Source: Magicicada septendecula
Lineage: Eukaryota; Arthropoda; Insecta; Hemiptera; Cicadidae
NCBI GenBank assembly: GCA_034769895.1
Contig: CM068367.1
Location: 119,325,927 to 119,389,926, forward strand
Direction: 5' to 3'
Length of the DNA stretch: 64,000 nucleotides
The translations under genes and the position numbers were made by a program. Shown here piece after piece: positions 49,036 through 61,242 of the stretch. Position 1 is the first letter of the stretch, and each line of letters begins with the position of its first letter. Below the pieces are notes generated by a model that saw only the letters and a list, made by a program, of their open reading frames with translations, was not told the origin of the DNA and searched no databases.

Positions 49036-52000
49036 GTTAAACACCTTCTCTGTAACTACTATGTTGTTCACAGAAATATCAAAGTTGACTCATTTGCCTT
49101 CAAGTTATGAAAAGTAGGCAGTGACAAAATATTATGTATATTGTAGCATGACAGATAATGCCCATAGGTCTGAATGGAGAGAAAGATCATAAAATAAAAT
49201 AAAAACATTTTAAATCCAAGAAAGCAACATTAAAAATTAATTAAGAACCACCGTAAAGCACAATCATAGATTGAAGAAAGAGTTTCATTAAAACCAATAT
49301 TACAATGAGTGATGAGTAATAAAAATAAACTTAAAAACTAAAAATAAAGTAAAGTAATACCCAGGTAGGATAGGAGTAAGTAAGGAAGAAACCCAAACAT
49401 GACAACATCCACAATAAGAAAAGGAAATACTCTGATAAGGAACAAGGAGAATAGGAGAAATTAATGAAGAAACCAGAACAAGACAGCATCCACAAGAAGA
49501 AGGAATGCTCTTATAAGGAACAAAAACCCAAACCCCAAAAGAAAGTAATAAAAATAATAACAAATGAAAGTATAACAAGATCTCAAATTTAGAAACCATG
49601 TAAAATAAATATAAGCCAAAAGTGTATAAAGTAGAATTGAAAGTGAACCAATGTGAATTAATTATATAATGCAAAAAACAAACCTTCATTATCTATAAGT
49701 AGATTTCTTGATTTTAATAAAACTAATTAGAAATAAAATCAAAGAATAAAAAGGGGATCAGAGCAAGTTTTTGTGTTATATGTGTCAATATTGAAGTTTA
49801 TAAACTAAGTAAATTGGAAAAGTATACAACTTTAAAGTGTTTATATTGTGTCTATGAATAATATTAAATATAGTATTATAATGACAAATAATACAAGTGT
49901 TTCCAAATAATAACTGCCACTCTTTATATACAACATTCATTAGAATGACAGTAAATAAAACAAGAGCAGGCCATATAAAAAGTGAAGTGACCAAGAATTA
50001 TTACCACAAAATCAAACAAAAAACAGCTAAAAACTGAAAATGAACCTAGTATAAGAAATAGTGTAAAATACTGAAATATCAGAGTTAAATACCATTCTTT
50101 TGTTATGGAAATGTTTATTATGTTTTAAGAAATATTTAAACCAGATTAAAATGCCTGAGGTTAAATACCATTGTTAATTTCAATTACGTGTTATGAATTA
50201 ATAGTATAAATTATATACTAAATGTTCTTTTGTTAAAATAAGGAAATGTTAATCAATATTATATTAGAATAGAAAGTCAGAAAGGGTATAAACAAGATGT
50301 ATTATTTAAAAACTATGTATGTAAAAACTGTTAAAACTCTAGGCCAAATGGGAAATCTAAACAGCATTATAATTGAGGAATTAAGTACAGAAAAGCAATT
50401 AAACTGATGGAATTTATATAAGGTAAATCAGTCACAGAGTTATATAACTGGAACTATAATTAAGAAAGATATTGTAAAAAGACTGTAAGAATTATTGTTA
50501 AAAATGCAAATGTAAAAACTGAAAGTTCAAAGAGGGGAGTCACAAATTAATGTATAATATTTTAAAAGATAACCAATTAATCAAATTACAAGAAATTAAG
50601 GGAAGGTAAACCTTTTATGTCAATCTGAGATTTAATACAATCATTAATATAACATATAAAATGGCCAACAATTTGAGAAGGACAGGAATTAAAATTTTAA
50701 GACTTACAATTTTCAAAATGAAGTAAATATAGCATTTTAGATAAAAAACTTAGTAAAACTATCTTATTTGGTATCAAATCAAGCAGAATGAACTGAAGAA
50801 GAATATTATGTATTTAATATTTAATAAATTTAAATAATAGCAAAAATATATTCAGTAGTATAATGTAAAAATTTCACATGTACAGGAAGCTAGAAAGTTT
50901 TGAAACAATGGATTGCTAATATTAAATTGGCTAAGACTTTAGTAGAAGACGAAGGAAATGAGTTAGTTCATTATTAGACGTTGTGAAGCACACTTAAAAC
51001 GAGCTTGCTAAAACATTAACCTAATAGTGTAGACATAAATGGCGTTCTTTCGACAAGCCTAGTCAACTGCGAAAAACGCGAGTTTTGTAAAAATTACATT
51101 TAAACCTTAACTTCAGTGAAACGAACACCTACAAACATTAAATTAATATAAAACAGAACAGAAAACCAGTGAATACACAATTTAAACGATTAAAACATTA
51201 ATTCTACATAACGAAACGAACAGTGCAATTATCGACCTAATAGACGAAAGTGAAAAATAACTTAACACAACACATTTTATCGAAGTGAACCACAACACAA
51301 CCAGAAACATTCCACTAACACCAGAAGGAATAATCGCAGCTGCAGGAACGAGAAATCATAGGAAAAGCAGCCTTTATTGGAAGCAGAATCAGCGAGGTGC
51401 ATTCGTCATACATCTGAACACGGAGCGGCCATTTTGGACTTCCCACAATTCAAAGCGACACTGCCTGTAAAATTGCACGGTTCGAACATTTCTTTACTTA
51501 CTATTATATATTGAATGTTATAAATGTATTTTAATTAATAAGCTGATATATTGTAATTTTATACTATCAATACTTTGCCCTTTTTCTCTGACTATACATA
51601 AAATAACTGTTTAAAGAACCCAATAATAAATAATTGTACGAACTATTGATATACCCTGAGAGAGTTGATTAATCATTCGATAGAAAATCGATTATATTAT
51701 TATTTGTTAATAAAATTCCTTAAATACTATAAAATTGAATCCTATTTATTTATAAATTTTAACTAGCATAATATATCATTTTAATAGAGACTTAACTACC
51801 AGAATTTCACCACTTAGAAGGAACATAACCTACAAATAAGGAAAGTTCATCAATCGATTGTTCCTGGAGACAATCCTATTAACTGGTAAAGGAATTTTAA
51901 ATACAGAAAAGGATATAAATTGAGTAAAACAAATAATACAAAGTTCGAAACACCACAGAACATTTTAAAATAATTAATATTAAATTCATTAAAAAAATAA

Positions 52001-52106
52001 AAATAAATAAGTAAATAACTAATAAAATGTTTTTGTTTACAAACATTTATAACAAATTTATTTTAATTTGTTACAATATTATATATTATATGTAATATAT
52101 ATATAT
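49036..52106. other. IDUA intron, A-rich on plus strand
   Basis: Long A-rich sequence with no IDUA exon recognised. A locally duplicated segment of roughly 85 bp lies at about 49,360-49,530. A degraded repeat-protein fragment lies at 51,285-51,470. Confidence 0.4.
51285..51470 (+). pseudogene. Repeat-derived protein fragment
   Basis: The frame PLTPEGIIAAAGTRNHRKSS, continuing in another frame as KAAFIGSRISE, resembles the start of Gag-like or accessory ORFs of retroelements that I cannot name securely. It is broken by a frameshift and a stop. Low certainty. Confidence 0.25.
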
Positions 52107-52117
52107 GTATATATTAC

Positions 52118-52252
52118 TTGGATTTTGTTGTCCATGACGTGTCCGTTACTTAACTAAATATAATTATTTCACTACCGACTCGGAACACAAAGTTTTTCAC
52201 AGGTACGTAAAAAACTTTGTGTTCCGAGTCAGTAGTGAAATAATTATATTTA
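52118..52252. mobile_element. Minimal palindromic element (135 bp)
   Basis: Flanked by an 11-bp duplication GTATATATTAC (52,107-52,117 and 52,253-52,263). Arms 52,155-52,198 and about 52,208-52,252 are inverted copies around ~10 nt, with a 37-nt unpaired extension (52,118-52,154) on the left. The extension and outer arm are homologous to 53,655-53,740 in inverse orientation. No hammerhead core remains. The layout is the same as the larger Penelope-derived elements. Confidence 0.75.
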
Positions 52253-52263
52253 GTATATATTAC

Positions 52264-53419
52264 ATATTATGTAAGGTAGGTCAACAGGATAATGGTGTTT
52301 TTTGTTGGGGGCTAAAAAAATGCTCCAAGTTAAAGAATATTCATAGTTCTAAGTAGACTACAAATGATGCAGAATGTAAGTTGAAATCATATGTCAAGGA
52401 CTACACTCCCATTCAAAAATAATTATAACTATGAGACTTGCATATTTTGTAAACATTTAATAGACATAAAAAAAATTATTTTTAGTTATACATCATACTT
52501 TAAATTTTAAAAATTGTGGTGAAATAAATAATATAAATAGTGGTCTTAGATTTATGTATTATGTAACTGACAATAAAAAGATTAAAAATTTTGGTTATGA
52601 AGTAGATTTAACTTAGTTAAATCTCTAGTTAACTGTCATATGACTGTCATACGAATATGTAATATAAATATAAATATAATATAATAATATAAGCACTGTA
52701 GCTTCAAAGTGAGCATGACTTTATCCATGAGGATTATTATAGGCACAGGAGTATATTTGTGGGGGGTACGAACAGGACCGGCCCCTCCCCCCCAGAGGGT
52801 CAAAAAAGTTGTTGAATTTTGTTATTCTCTTAATTTTTAGGCTGCTTTATTATTTTTATAGCTGTGTACACTAATATTGTAGTAACTCTTTTTTAAATAT
52901 ACAAACAGGTTTATTACACAGCATTAGTGTATACGTTTGAAATATATGAAATACAGGAAAATCAATTCAGTCAATAAGTATCTTGTAAACAATGTTTCAG
53001 TAACTCATATTTTTATTGTGTTATTACCGTTTGCTTTAATGGGACTGATTTCAGCTACTTTAAAGATAATAATGTTGATTAGTGTTAACTTGTTTTTTTT
53101 CTTTTATATGAAGCCGACCCCCCCCCGGACCCCCCCCCTACAAGGGCAAATTCTAGTATCCCACCTGTATAGGCAGGCCCAATTTTGGGGAGGGGCAAAC
53201 TGGGCACTTGTCCAAGGTAGAATATTTTATGGGGAGGTTACAAAAATACTATATATCGAGCACAGTTGTGAAAATTCAGCCTCTCACCTAAACAGGGATT
53301 TTTTGCTGAAAACAGGAAAACGAATATCATTACATCATAAACCTATGAAGCAGAGAAAGAGTGTCATAAAAGAAGCAATGATTCTTTGTTTCTTATTTGT
53401 GCTACTATATTATTATGTT
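52264..53419. other. IDUA intron with C-rich low-complexity patches
   Basis: C-runs at about 52,784-52,794 and 53,117-53,150. A 168-codon plus-strand frame (52,937-53,440) crosses these runs and has no recognisable domain, so I do not annotate it as a gene. Confidence 0.4.
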
Positions 53420-53745
53420 TTATTTTATTGGCAAAAATGTTAAACTTTTACCTGAACCAGTTTTCACTTATTACGAGCTTCTTCAGAAGCAGCCACTAGG
53501 AGCGTTGTCTGTCTTGTTTTTGGTGATGGCACCATCATTCAAAAGATCGATGTTGTGTGTGTGTGTGGTCAGCTTATGAAGAAACTTGTAATAAGTGAAA
53601 ACTGGTTCAGGCTACAAGGTAAAAGTTTTAACATTTTTACCAATAAAAAATTAGTGATCCGAGTCAGTAGTGACATGTTTATAAGTAGTTAATCAAAAGA
53701 CACATCATGGACAACAAAATCCAGAAAAAAATCAAAATGTAATAA
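53420..53745. mobile_element. Palindromic Penelope-derived element with decayed hammerhead cores
   Basis: Arms at about 53,424-53,495 and 53,573-53,648 pair as inverted copies. On the minus strand at 53,495-53,451: CUGAAGA, a short stem II, GAAA, then AACUGGUU and a GUUC cleavage context. The plus copy (53,571-53,612) has AUGAAGA but a better stem II (ACUU/AAGU). The right side continues into sequence shared with the 52,118 element. No clean target duplication was found, and the left arm is shorter than the right. Confidence 0.55.
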
Positions 53746-54473
53746 TGTTTTTTTTCTCACTGTATTATATACCAAGAGGCACTTTTGTTAAGTCCATGTT
53801 AGATTTTAAGCACGCTCTTGTAATAGTATTTATTCTTGTGAATGCAATATGTTTGTGAAAAAAAATCTGGCCTACTGAAGGTTTTCTTTTCCCTCTTCTG
53901 TAAGTAAAACTGCCCTTCCCTGCCCTAACTATTCATTTCTACAGGCTGGGACAATCTGGAGTCTGCTGAACACACTTTAATTCTACACTGTTTTCTGGCA
54001 ATGAAACCCAATCCATAATACAAAGTATCTGAGTTACAAAATGCTATACCTATTGGTCTCTACCAAGGCCTCTCCTTATTATTTTCAAGATTATAATTAT
54101 TCCTTTAATGCTTTCTACTTTCCTGAAAAAGTATTGAAAAACTTGTCACTATGGGTGACAAAGTGCAAACAAGGAATAACTGCCAACACCCAGAGACAAT
54201 AAGGGTATGAACTTGTGGACATACTAACACAGCTGCAGTTGATTCACTGAAACTCAAAGAAAAGTGCTAGCATTACGATAAAACTGTTACTAACATAAAT
54301 CAATAACATTTTGTACTTACTTGGTGTCAATGTACTTGTCGCTCCACGTAAGTAATACTTCATTGTAAGTTATATTTATCGCATTCAAGTTAACCACCTA
54401 AATAATATTTACACAAAAACATGTGTAGATAAAAAAGCATTCATATTTTTTAAACCTTATAATGAACACTAAT

Positions 54474-54474
<1 letters not shown>

Positions 54475-54509
<35 letters not shown>
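54475..54509. repeat. (CT)n microsatellite
   Basis: About 17 CT units. Confidence 0.95.
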
Positions 54510-54512
<3 letters not shown>

Positions 54513-54799
54513 TGTATGCAGTCCTCAAAAACATTTTCTATAATGTCAGGTTTTACTATTGGCAAAGTACGACATAAAATTATACAACATAGAACAGTAC
54601 TGACTACATGCTTCTCCATAACAGACTGATGAGTTAAGGCCCAAATTAGCTGTTATACACAAATACACACATGCACACATATCAGTTAATTAAAATAATA
54701 AGATATGAAGATATGGAACATATGATCCGTATAGATTAGATATTAAGATAACATTTTAAGATTCAGTAACACAAGAGATATTGGGATTCATAAACTTAC

Positions 54800-54928
54800 C
54801 TTTCCTGGTTCGCTGTGGCTCAGTGAGCATAACTGTACCAGTGCAATACTGGGTATTGTGACATTTAAACTTATTTCCCATGAAGTACTGTGACCATTAC
54901 TATATCCTAATTCTACACGATATGGCCC
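54800..54928 (-). CDS. IDUA: Alpha-L-iduronidase, internal exon (third recognised)
   Basis: Minus strand: acceptor ATAATTCCAG, 43 codons (GPYRVELGYSNGHSTSWE, then IPSIALVQLCSLSHSEPGK), donor GTAAGT. It starts and ends in phase 0. It aligns in order with the human IDUA stretch ending [20 protein letters not shown], where the hydrophobic SIALVQLCS matches SLLLVHVCA. This is the beta-sandwich region after the TIM barrel. It joins in frame to the exon at 56,443-56,322. Confidence 0.88.
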
Positions 54929-56321
54929 CTGGAATTATTAAAGTCATCATTACTGATATCTCAGAAAAGTCAAATACATTAAAGCAATGAGCTTGTTTAT
55001 TCAGGGACTACTCTGTATAATATACTTCACTAAATATATAACATAAACATTTTAAGGTAGGCACCAAAGCAACAATACAGTATGATTTTTGTTTGTACTC
55101 CAATTCATTGGATTTAGTAGAATGAAGTCAGACTGCTATGCCAGCAGATTATACCTGGTTTCATATACCAACTGTCTTTCATTTGGTTCCTTTCCCTTGT
55201 AAGGTGATCCTGAAAACATTTAAGGGGAATTAACATATTCGTGCCTAATGAACCTCTCTAGTTAGTAGTAGTAGTACACATGCAACAGATAATTTCAGAT
55301 AAGTTTCAAAAATTCAGAACAGATAAGATTTTCTGTGGTGTGTGTGTGTGTGTGTGTGTGTCCTTGAAAGGTCTTCTGTCAGTTATTTATTTTTGTCTCT
55401 GTCTTGCATCTGACATCTTTGATAATGTGTTTTATATATTATAGACTGGTATCTCTAATTATGTACCATCACATACGCCATTGTCATTTTTAATAGCAAG
55501 TTTATGTAATGGTACATTTCTATCTTGATCTTTAGAGCAACAATGGTAGTCTAATTTACTTCCACCTTATAATAGTGGCTACTTATAATTACTGATCCAA
55601 TTCACAATGTTTTTTTCTGATTGGCAGCAGCTTGACCAATCATGTGAGACATGAGGTATTATGAGCAGCAAAGTGAATTCTTGTCAGGTCATGCAGCGAT
55701 TTCTTTCTTATAGCCTCCAAGTATATTTCTCCTACTCAGTTTGTGTAAAAATTACCAAGATAAGTGTACCAACCTTGTAATGTGCAGAATCTACACATTT
55801 GAAATACATCTGCAATGGCACTGCCAAAACAGTCTGCCGTCTTATATAATTTAGATTCTACATAATATTTGTTGCAAAACCATAAAAAATACTAAAAATT
55901 TATATTGATAAAATTTATTATCACCATTGAATATATGGTTGGTCTGGTATCAGAGTACTGCCATTATAAGATGTGCATTTTTGTGAATATATGCACTTAC
56001 ATGGCATGATTCCATGTGTCCAGATTTTTATAAACACAGAATACTGTAAACACTACGTAACATGTAATAATTACTACATTTTACTTAACACATGCATTAA
56101 ATGTACATTATATAATTTTTATTAGGTGTAACCATTCTAGTTTCTTTCAGATAATCACAGTTAATAAATAAGCATTATTAATATATAAAAAGGCAAAATA
56201 ATAATCATTATCCCAAGTTAAATGACTGCAATGATGGTTAACAAAAAATAATGGTTCTTACAAATAATTATTTATAATTAAAAACCATTTTCAGATTAAA
56301 GACAAACAACTATTCATATAC
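54929..56321 (-). other. IDUA intron
   Basis: 1.4-kb intron with GT at 56,321-56,320 (a GTATAT donor) and AG at 54,930-54,929. It contains a GT microsatellite and no other recognised feature. Confidence 0.75.
55338..55361. repeat. (GT)n microsatellite
   Basis: About 12 GT units within an IDUA intron. Confidence 0.95.
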
Positions 56322-56443
56322 CTCTGCTTTCCTCATACGATTCTGTACATGTTTGGAAGGAAAATCTGGGGACCCTGCTTTCTTCCACACATCAGCTGGA
56401 TGCAGCAGTATATTGTCCAACAGATATACACAGTAAGCAATAT
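56322..56443 (-). CDS. IDUA: Alpha-L-iduronidase, internal exon (second recognised)
   Basis: Minus strand: acceptor TTTGTACAG, then AT completing an Asn codon whose first base is the last base of the previous exon, then 40 codons (IAYCVYLLDNILLHPADVW, then KKAGSPDFPSKHVQNRMRKAE), donor GTATAT. Human IDUA has [20 protein letters not shown] then GRPVFPTAEQFRRMRAAE: the YLDN, W, the G-x-P-x-FP and the RMR-AE positions all align. The donor is non-optimal but the flanking exon frames fit. Confidence 0.92.
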
Positions 56444-56559
56444 CTGTACAAACAGAATACTCACAACAATCAGATAATTTTTAGTCAAATGAAAGATATT
56501 AATAACAGTAGAAATTAACTAAACAAGCGAAGCAAGTTCTCAGTTTAACTAAACCATTT

Positions 56560-57315
56560 TGCATTTGTCTGTCTATCTGTTTGGGGTATGCCTCACGATA
56601 ACTTTTGAATCGTCAACCAATTTTTGTAAAACTTGACATGTTAGCATCCACGTATTGTAACTGTTGATGGGAAAAGACACTAAGTTCCAAACGCAATATA
56701 CTAGCTCACTTGTTTTATTGCTTATCGCTTAAGTCCTTAAATTCCTAGGTGGAACATAGGGCATCAACGTCTTTATCCAGCGTGTTCTGTCCATTGCCAG
56801 GGCCTTCACCTCCCTCCACGTCTTGTTGACACTGGCCAGCTCTCTTTCCATAGTCTTCCTCCAGGTGTTCCTCGGTCTTCCACATCTGTGGCTGCCTTGC
56901 GGATTCCAATTCAGTGCCTGTATAGCGATATTTTCTGATGGTCTTCTCAGGGTGTGACCGATCCACCTCCATTTTCTTCTCTTTGTCTGTAGTTGGATGG
57001 TACTCTGACTTGTGGCCTCCCATAGATCTCTGTTCAAGATGGTCTTGGGCCACCAAATTCTCATTATGTACCTCAAGCAATGGTTTATGAAAGTCTGTAA
57101 CCTTGTGGTGATGTCCTTTGTCACTTTCCAGGTCTCACATCTATACAGCAACACCGATTTGAGTCAAATATTCTGAGTTTTGTCTTCCTCCGAATATGGG
57201 GTGATCTCCATACTGGTCATAACTGTGCAAATGCTCCTTTTGCTTCATTTATATGACTTATCACATCCCTAAGAGCACCTCCATCCTGACTAACCATGCT
57301 ACCCAGACAGCACTT
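56560..57315 (-). pseudogene. RTE-like LINE: RT C-terminal fragment, antisense
   Basis: Minus strand: MVSQDGGALRDVISHINEAK, RRKTKLRIF, then after a frameshift near 57,150 LLYRCETWKVTKD, INHCLRYIMRIWWPKTI, RRKWRWIGHTLRRP, RCGRPRNTWRKTME, stopping at 56,729. This order (YRCETW, WRWIGHTLR, RGRPRNTWRR) is the C-terminal tail of a widespread LINE reverse transcriptase. It is 5'-truncated and inserted in the IDUA intron in the same orientation as the gene. Bases below 56,729 would be its 3'UTR. Confidence 0.85.
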
Positions 57316-58927
57316 GTTTTATACTTTACAAAAATACTACATTGGCTTCCTCATTTTTGTGTCTGCTTACCTAGTTTTAAGTGTTTTTGTGTGCTGAATG
57401 CTTCTTGACACTAGAAGTAATGTATCTTTTTAGTAATTCTGGACCCAAAAGTGATCGACAGTCAGTGGCATAACCACAGGAGGACCCCAGAGCTGTTAAG
57501 AATTTCAGAGAAATTTCAAAATCACTTAATGTAAGACTGTTTCTAAGCCAGTTGCATGTGTTAAAACAAGGCCATAAATAATTGTAGAAATAAAAGGAAT
57601 GATAATATCTGTAAATTAATAGAATAGAGATAGAGTTTTCTTATTAATGACAATAATTCAATACTTGATAAATAATGCACATATTTGCAGCTGTGAAAAA
57701 CAATTAAGAATGCACCAGGAAATGAAGCCAGTGCCTATTAATCTACACACATCCCCTTACAGGGTTCCCTATGCCAAGACTTCTCTAGTCTAATATCTCT
57801 AAGGTTTGAACCATCCTCTTTACACAGATAAACTAAGAGTTCATTGACTTTAATTAAGAAAAATGAGAAGTTTCTCTTAATTGGTTTTCCATAAAAAATA
57901 AAATACTTTAATACAAACTATAAGTTTTGCTTAAAGCAACTTATATTCTTGGGCAACATCCTTGAATTAAAATTCAAAGAAGTAATAAAACTGGGTTTCT
58001 CAAAATATCTTCAGAAAGACTCATTTTCACAAGACTTATTGCCTTTAATTTGATAACAATTTATAAAGTTAGAATATTTTTTAATTTGCTTTTCCATATT
58101 TTTCCAACCCTTATACTTCACACTGGTTTACTTAAAAAATTTTAAATGCAAATGCAGTAATTTATAAAATGTATTTATAAAATTATATATGAAGAATCTT
58201 GAATTTCTCTTTTATGTCCTAAGGAAAAGGGGGGGCAAGGTCTCATCTCCTCATCCCTCCCCAAAAGATGTACTCAAACTCATATTTTGGAAAATGAAAA
58301 CATAAGGTTTACAGATGGAAATAAATTCTTCGCTCTTGTCTTAAAGTTAATGGTACTAAAGTCCGATAATTGAACAGTTTTCTTTGTAGTCTGTCGCTCA
58401 GTATTATTCATAATTTTTTTATATGATTTATTGTAATGGGGTAATATGTTTTGACCTCCCATATCCTCACTTACTGTTTATTTCATAATTGTCCTCCCTA
58501 CAGGGGCTCTACAGTCCAAGTCAAGATGTGCCACAGACTCCTCAGAAAAACAACTGTTGTTTGAACATTTAATATTTGTAAACAGCAGCAGTTTTAAAAA
58601 GTTAACATAATACAGTTCATTTTTGTAACATAACCAGTTTTTAAGTGGTTGAATTCAATTTTGTACAACTACAGAATGTATTTATAAAACTTTTTTTTAT
58701 GGTACAGGTAATAAAATTTATTTAACAATTAAAATGTTTAAAAACATGTTATTAATAAATATTTAATCTTTGTAACTACAAATATTCTATGCACACTTAA
58801 AACACACAAGCACATAACTGAGTACAAACATATATAAAATTGTTGATGCTAATTCTAAAATATTAATTATTTCCATTTACATTAATTGTGCAGGATATAA
58901 TAACTGCTTGCGTAATTTAATACTTAC
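57316..58927 (-). other. IDUA intron
   Basis: AT-rich intronic sequence. A G-run lies at about 58,209-58,216. Apart from the LINE fragment to its left, nothing is recognised. Confidence 0.6.
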
Positions 58928-59082
58928 TCTTTTGAAGTCCAATAGTTTTGGGAAGAATGACATTGAGGTTTAAATTAGTAGATGTTGTATTAACATCAAG
59001 GTTTGATGTCACTGCTAAAATTGTGGATATAACCCAAACTGATGGATCTGCAGAAGTTTCTATGGAAGCTAATACTGACAAC
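58928..59082 (-). CDS. IDUA: Alpha-L-iduronidase, internal exon (first recognised)
   Basis: Minus strand: acceptor TTTACTATTTAG, 155 bp, donor GTAAGT. The frame LSVLASIETSADPSVWVIS, then TTSTNLNLNVILPKTIGLQK, ends with one base that completes Asn in the next exon. It aligns in order with human IDUA LSALHLLAAPRPRLRVAVLL ... SVAVTLRLRGVP, immediately ahead of the YLDN exon. The catalytic TIM barrel exons would lie to the right, outside the window. A mariner element starts only 56 bp upstream of the exon border. Confidence 0.85.
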
Positions 59083-59137
59083 CTAAATAGTAAAACACTC
59101 ATTTGTTTTATTATTACTATTATTACTCAGGCAATTA

Positions 59138-60373
59138 CGAGGATTGTTTGATAAGTCCATGCAGAGTCAAGAGATGGCGCTCATAGTACACAGACAATCT
59201 CGTTTTTAGTTTCCTGCATTTCCGCTATGAGTGAACACCACATTTCAGTCACACACATTCATAATTCTGTTGTTGCCAATCATTTGAATTGATCAAGTAT
59301 TGTGATTTGCAAAAAGTGAGAGAATGAGAATTTCATGTGGTGATGAAACATTACTTTTTCAGAGGCAAAACCACACAGAAAACTAAATCCAACCTGGATA
59401 AATATTATAGTAGTCAGCTCCATCGACTACAACACTTTACAAATGGTTTGGTTATTTTCATAGTGGTCACATGAGCACAAACGATGCTGAACATTCTGAA
59501 TGGCCTGTTGAGGTTACAACTGCAGAAAATATTGAAAAAAATCCATGATATGGTGATGGAGGACAGAAGATTGACAGTGCATGAAGTTGCTGAGACAACA
59601 GGCATCTCAAATGAACAGGTACATCATATTTTACACGAGCATTTAAATATGTGAAAACCGTTCACAAGATGGGTGCCCGGTTTGCTCATAATTGATGAAA
59701 AGTGTTAATGAATAAACATTTTTTAACCATGGTTTAGAGCTGTTTCAACATAATCAAGAAGAATTTTTGCAATGTTTCATAACAGTTGATGAAACTTAGA
59801 TATATCACTACCAACCTGAAACCAAGGAACAGTCAAAACTAGTGGTGGTTGCAGTAGGAGAACTTGCTCCAAAAAAAAGCAAAAACTGTTTCATCAGCAG
59901 GTCAGCAGGTGATGGCCACTGTCTTTTGGCCAACATACTCATGACATATTCTTAATTGAGTTTCTTGTGAAGGGTAAAATGATAACTGAGCAATATTATG
60001 CATGTCTGCTGGATCATCTAAATGAGTAAATAAAGGAAAAAAGACCACATGTGATGAAAAAGAGGAGGTTCTTTTTCACCAAGACAATGCATCATCTCAC
60101 TCTTCCACACCCCCTGCTCATCAGACTTAGAACCTTCAGATTATTATCTATTTGTAAATTTGAAGAAGTGGCTTGCTGGAAAGAGATTTACTGGAATGAT
60201 ACTGCCGAAACATCCACATATTTTGAAGACTTGGATAAATCTTACTATAAGAATGGGATCGAAAAGCTTGAGCATTGTTGGATTAAGTCTGTTATGTTGA
60301 GAACTAAAAAAAGAGTTTTCCCCCCAAAATTATGTCTTCTTTATTTTTGCACTGACTTTTCAAACACCCCTCG
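59138..60373 (+). mobile_element. Degenerate mariner element
   Basis: TA duplications (59,136-59,137 and 60,374-60,375) flank inverted ends CGAGGATTGTTTGATAAGTC and, reversed, CGAGGGGTGTTTGAAAAGTC. The 1236-bp length is normal for mariner. It lies in an IDUA intron, antisense to the gene, close to the acceptor of the exon at 59,082. Confidence 0.88.
59440..60340 (+). pseudogene. mariner transposase remnant
   Basis: Fragments in several frames: VMEDRRLTVHEVAETTGIS (helix-turn-helix), EFLQCFITVDET (first Asp region; the following Trp codon is a stop), then FHQDNA-like and SSDLEPSDYYLFVNLKKW (region of the third Asp). Many stops and frameshifts make it long dead. Confidence 0.85.
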
Positions 60374-60375
60374 TA

Positions 60376-60973
60376 TGTCCATTCATTATACATCTGAAAA
60401 TTACAAGTTATTACTCTGGAAAGATAAAGTTCCCTATTTCTACAATTTTGAATGATTCAGCCTTGCCTAGAAGGTAAAATAGGTGACAGACTGACTTATC
60501 ATAATTATACATAAAGATGAGTGAATTTCTGAAAATATATAGAGTGAATTTTCATCCAAATCACACTCATTTCAAGAGACTTTTCACACAATTAAAAAAA
60601 ATTCACTGCATTTATTCATGGTAACAATGTCAATCAGTAAATTGGTAAGTTTAGTAAATTGTAAACAAGTACACATGTAATATTATTAATTACATCACAC
60701 AAAATGTTAGCCATAGGACAACTAACTTCTCCTCATCCCCGCTTACCACTTTATAGGTCACACTCAAAGTCATAAGTGATGCATAAAGAGAAATCTTGGT
60801 ATTACAAGAATTCTCAACTCTACAGCACTTAAACAACTATATAGGACGTTATGTATCTCCTCTATAAACACTGCAAGCTTAAAAATATTTAATTGTATTT
60901 ATCCCCATTTAACAAATTTACTTCAAACTAAATTATATTTGTGAAAACAGTTTTAATTTGTACACTTTGTTTT
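60376..60973. other. No gene recognised
   Basis: AT-rich IDUA intron sequence. The minus strand was read for an upstream IDUA exon and none was seen. Confidence 0.45.
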
Positions 60974-61130
60974 ACTTCCATGTTCCTTAAGGAAATGGAA
61001 GTATGGTGATGGCAAAAAAAATCGTGTTCGAGATTATTGCAGATTCTGATTGTACTACACTCAAAACATAAAATATTGGTATGGAGAACCATACATGACT
61101 TCCATGTTCTAAGATTTATATTTAAAATCA
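60974..61130 (+). repeat. Head and end fragment of the tandem-repeat family
   Basis: The palindromic head around TTCCTTAAGGAA and the ~75-bp lead match 4396-4495 closely. Here the lead joins directly to the GTATGGAGAACCATAC end segment, with no tandem units between. Confidence 0.85.
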
Positions 61131-61242
61131 TATTCGAAATGAAATATTTCCATAGAAACTACGTCTTTCTACTTATTGCTTCAGCATTAACCACAGTACT
61201 GTGGTCACTAACGTATACCACCTCACGTTTTAGCACTCGATT

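Noticed and set aside
49300-49689. 129-codon minus-strand hydrophobic frame
   Set aside because: It arises from an A-rich plus strand with an internal ~85-bp degenerate duplication; no recognisable domain or splice context.
52937-53440. 168-codon plus-strand frame
   Set aside because: It passes through C-runs and a palindromic element and has no domain; likely chance.
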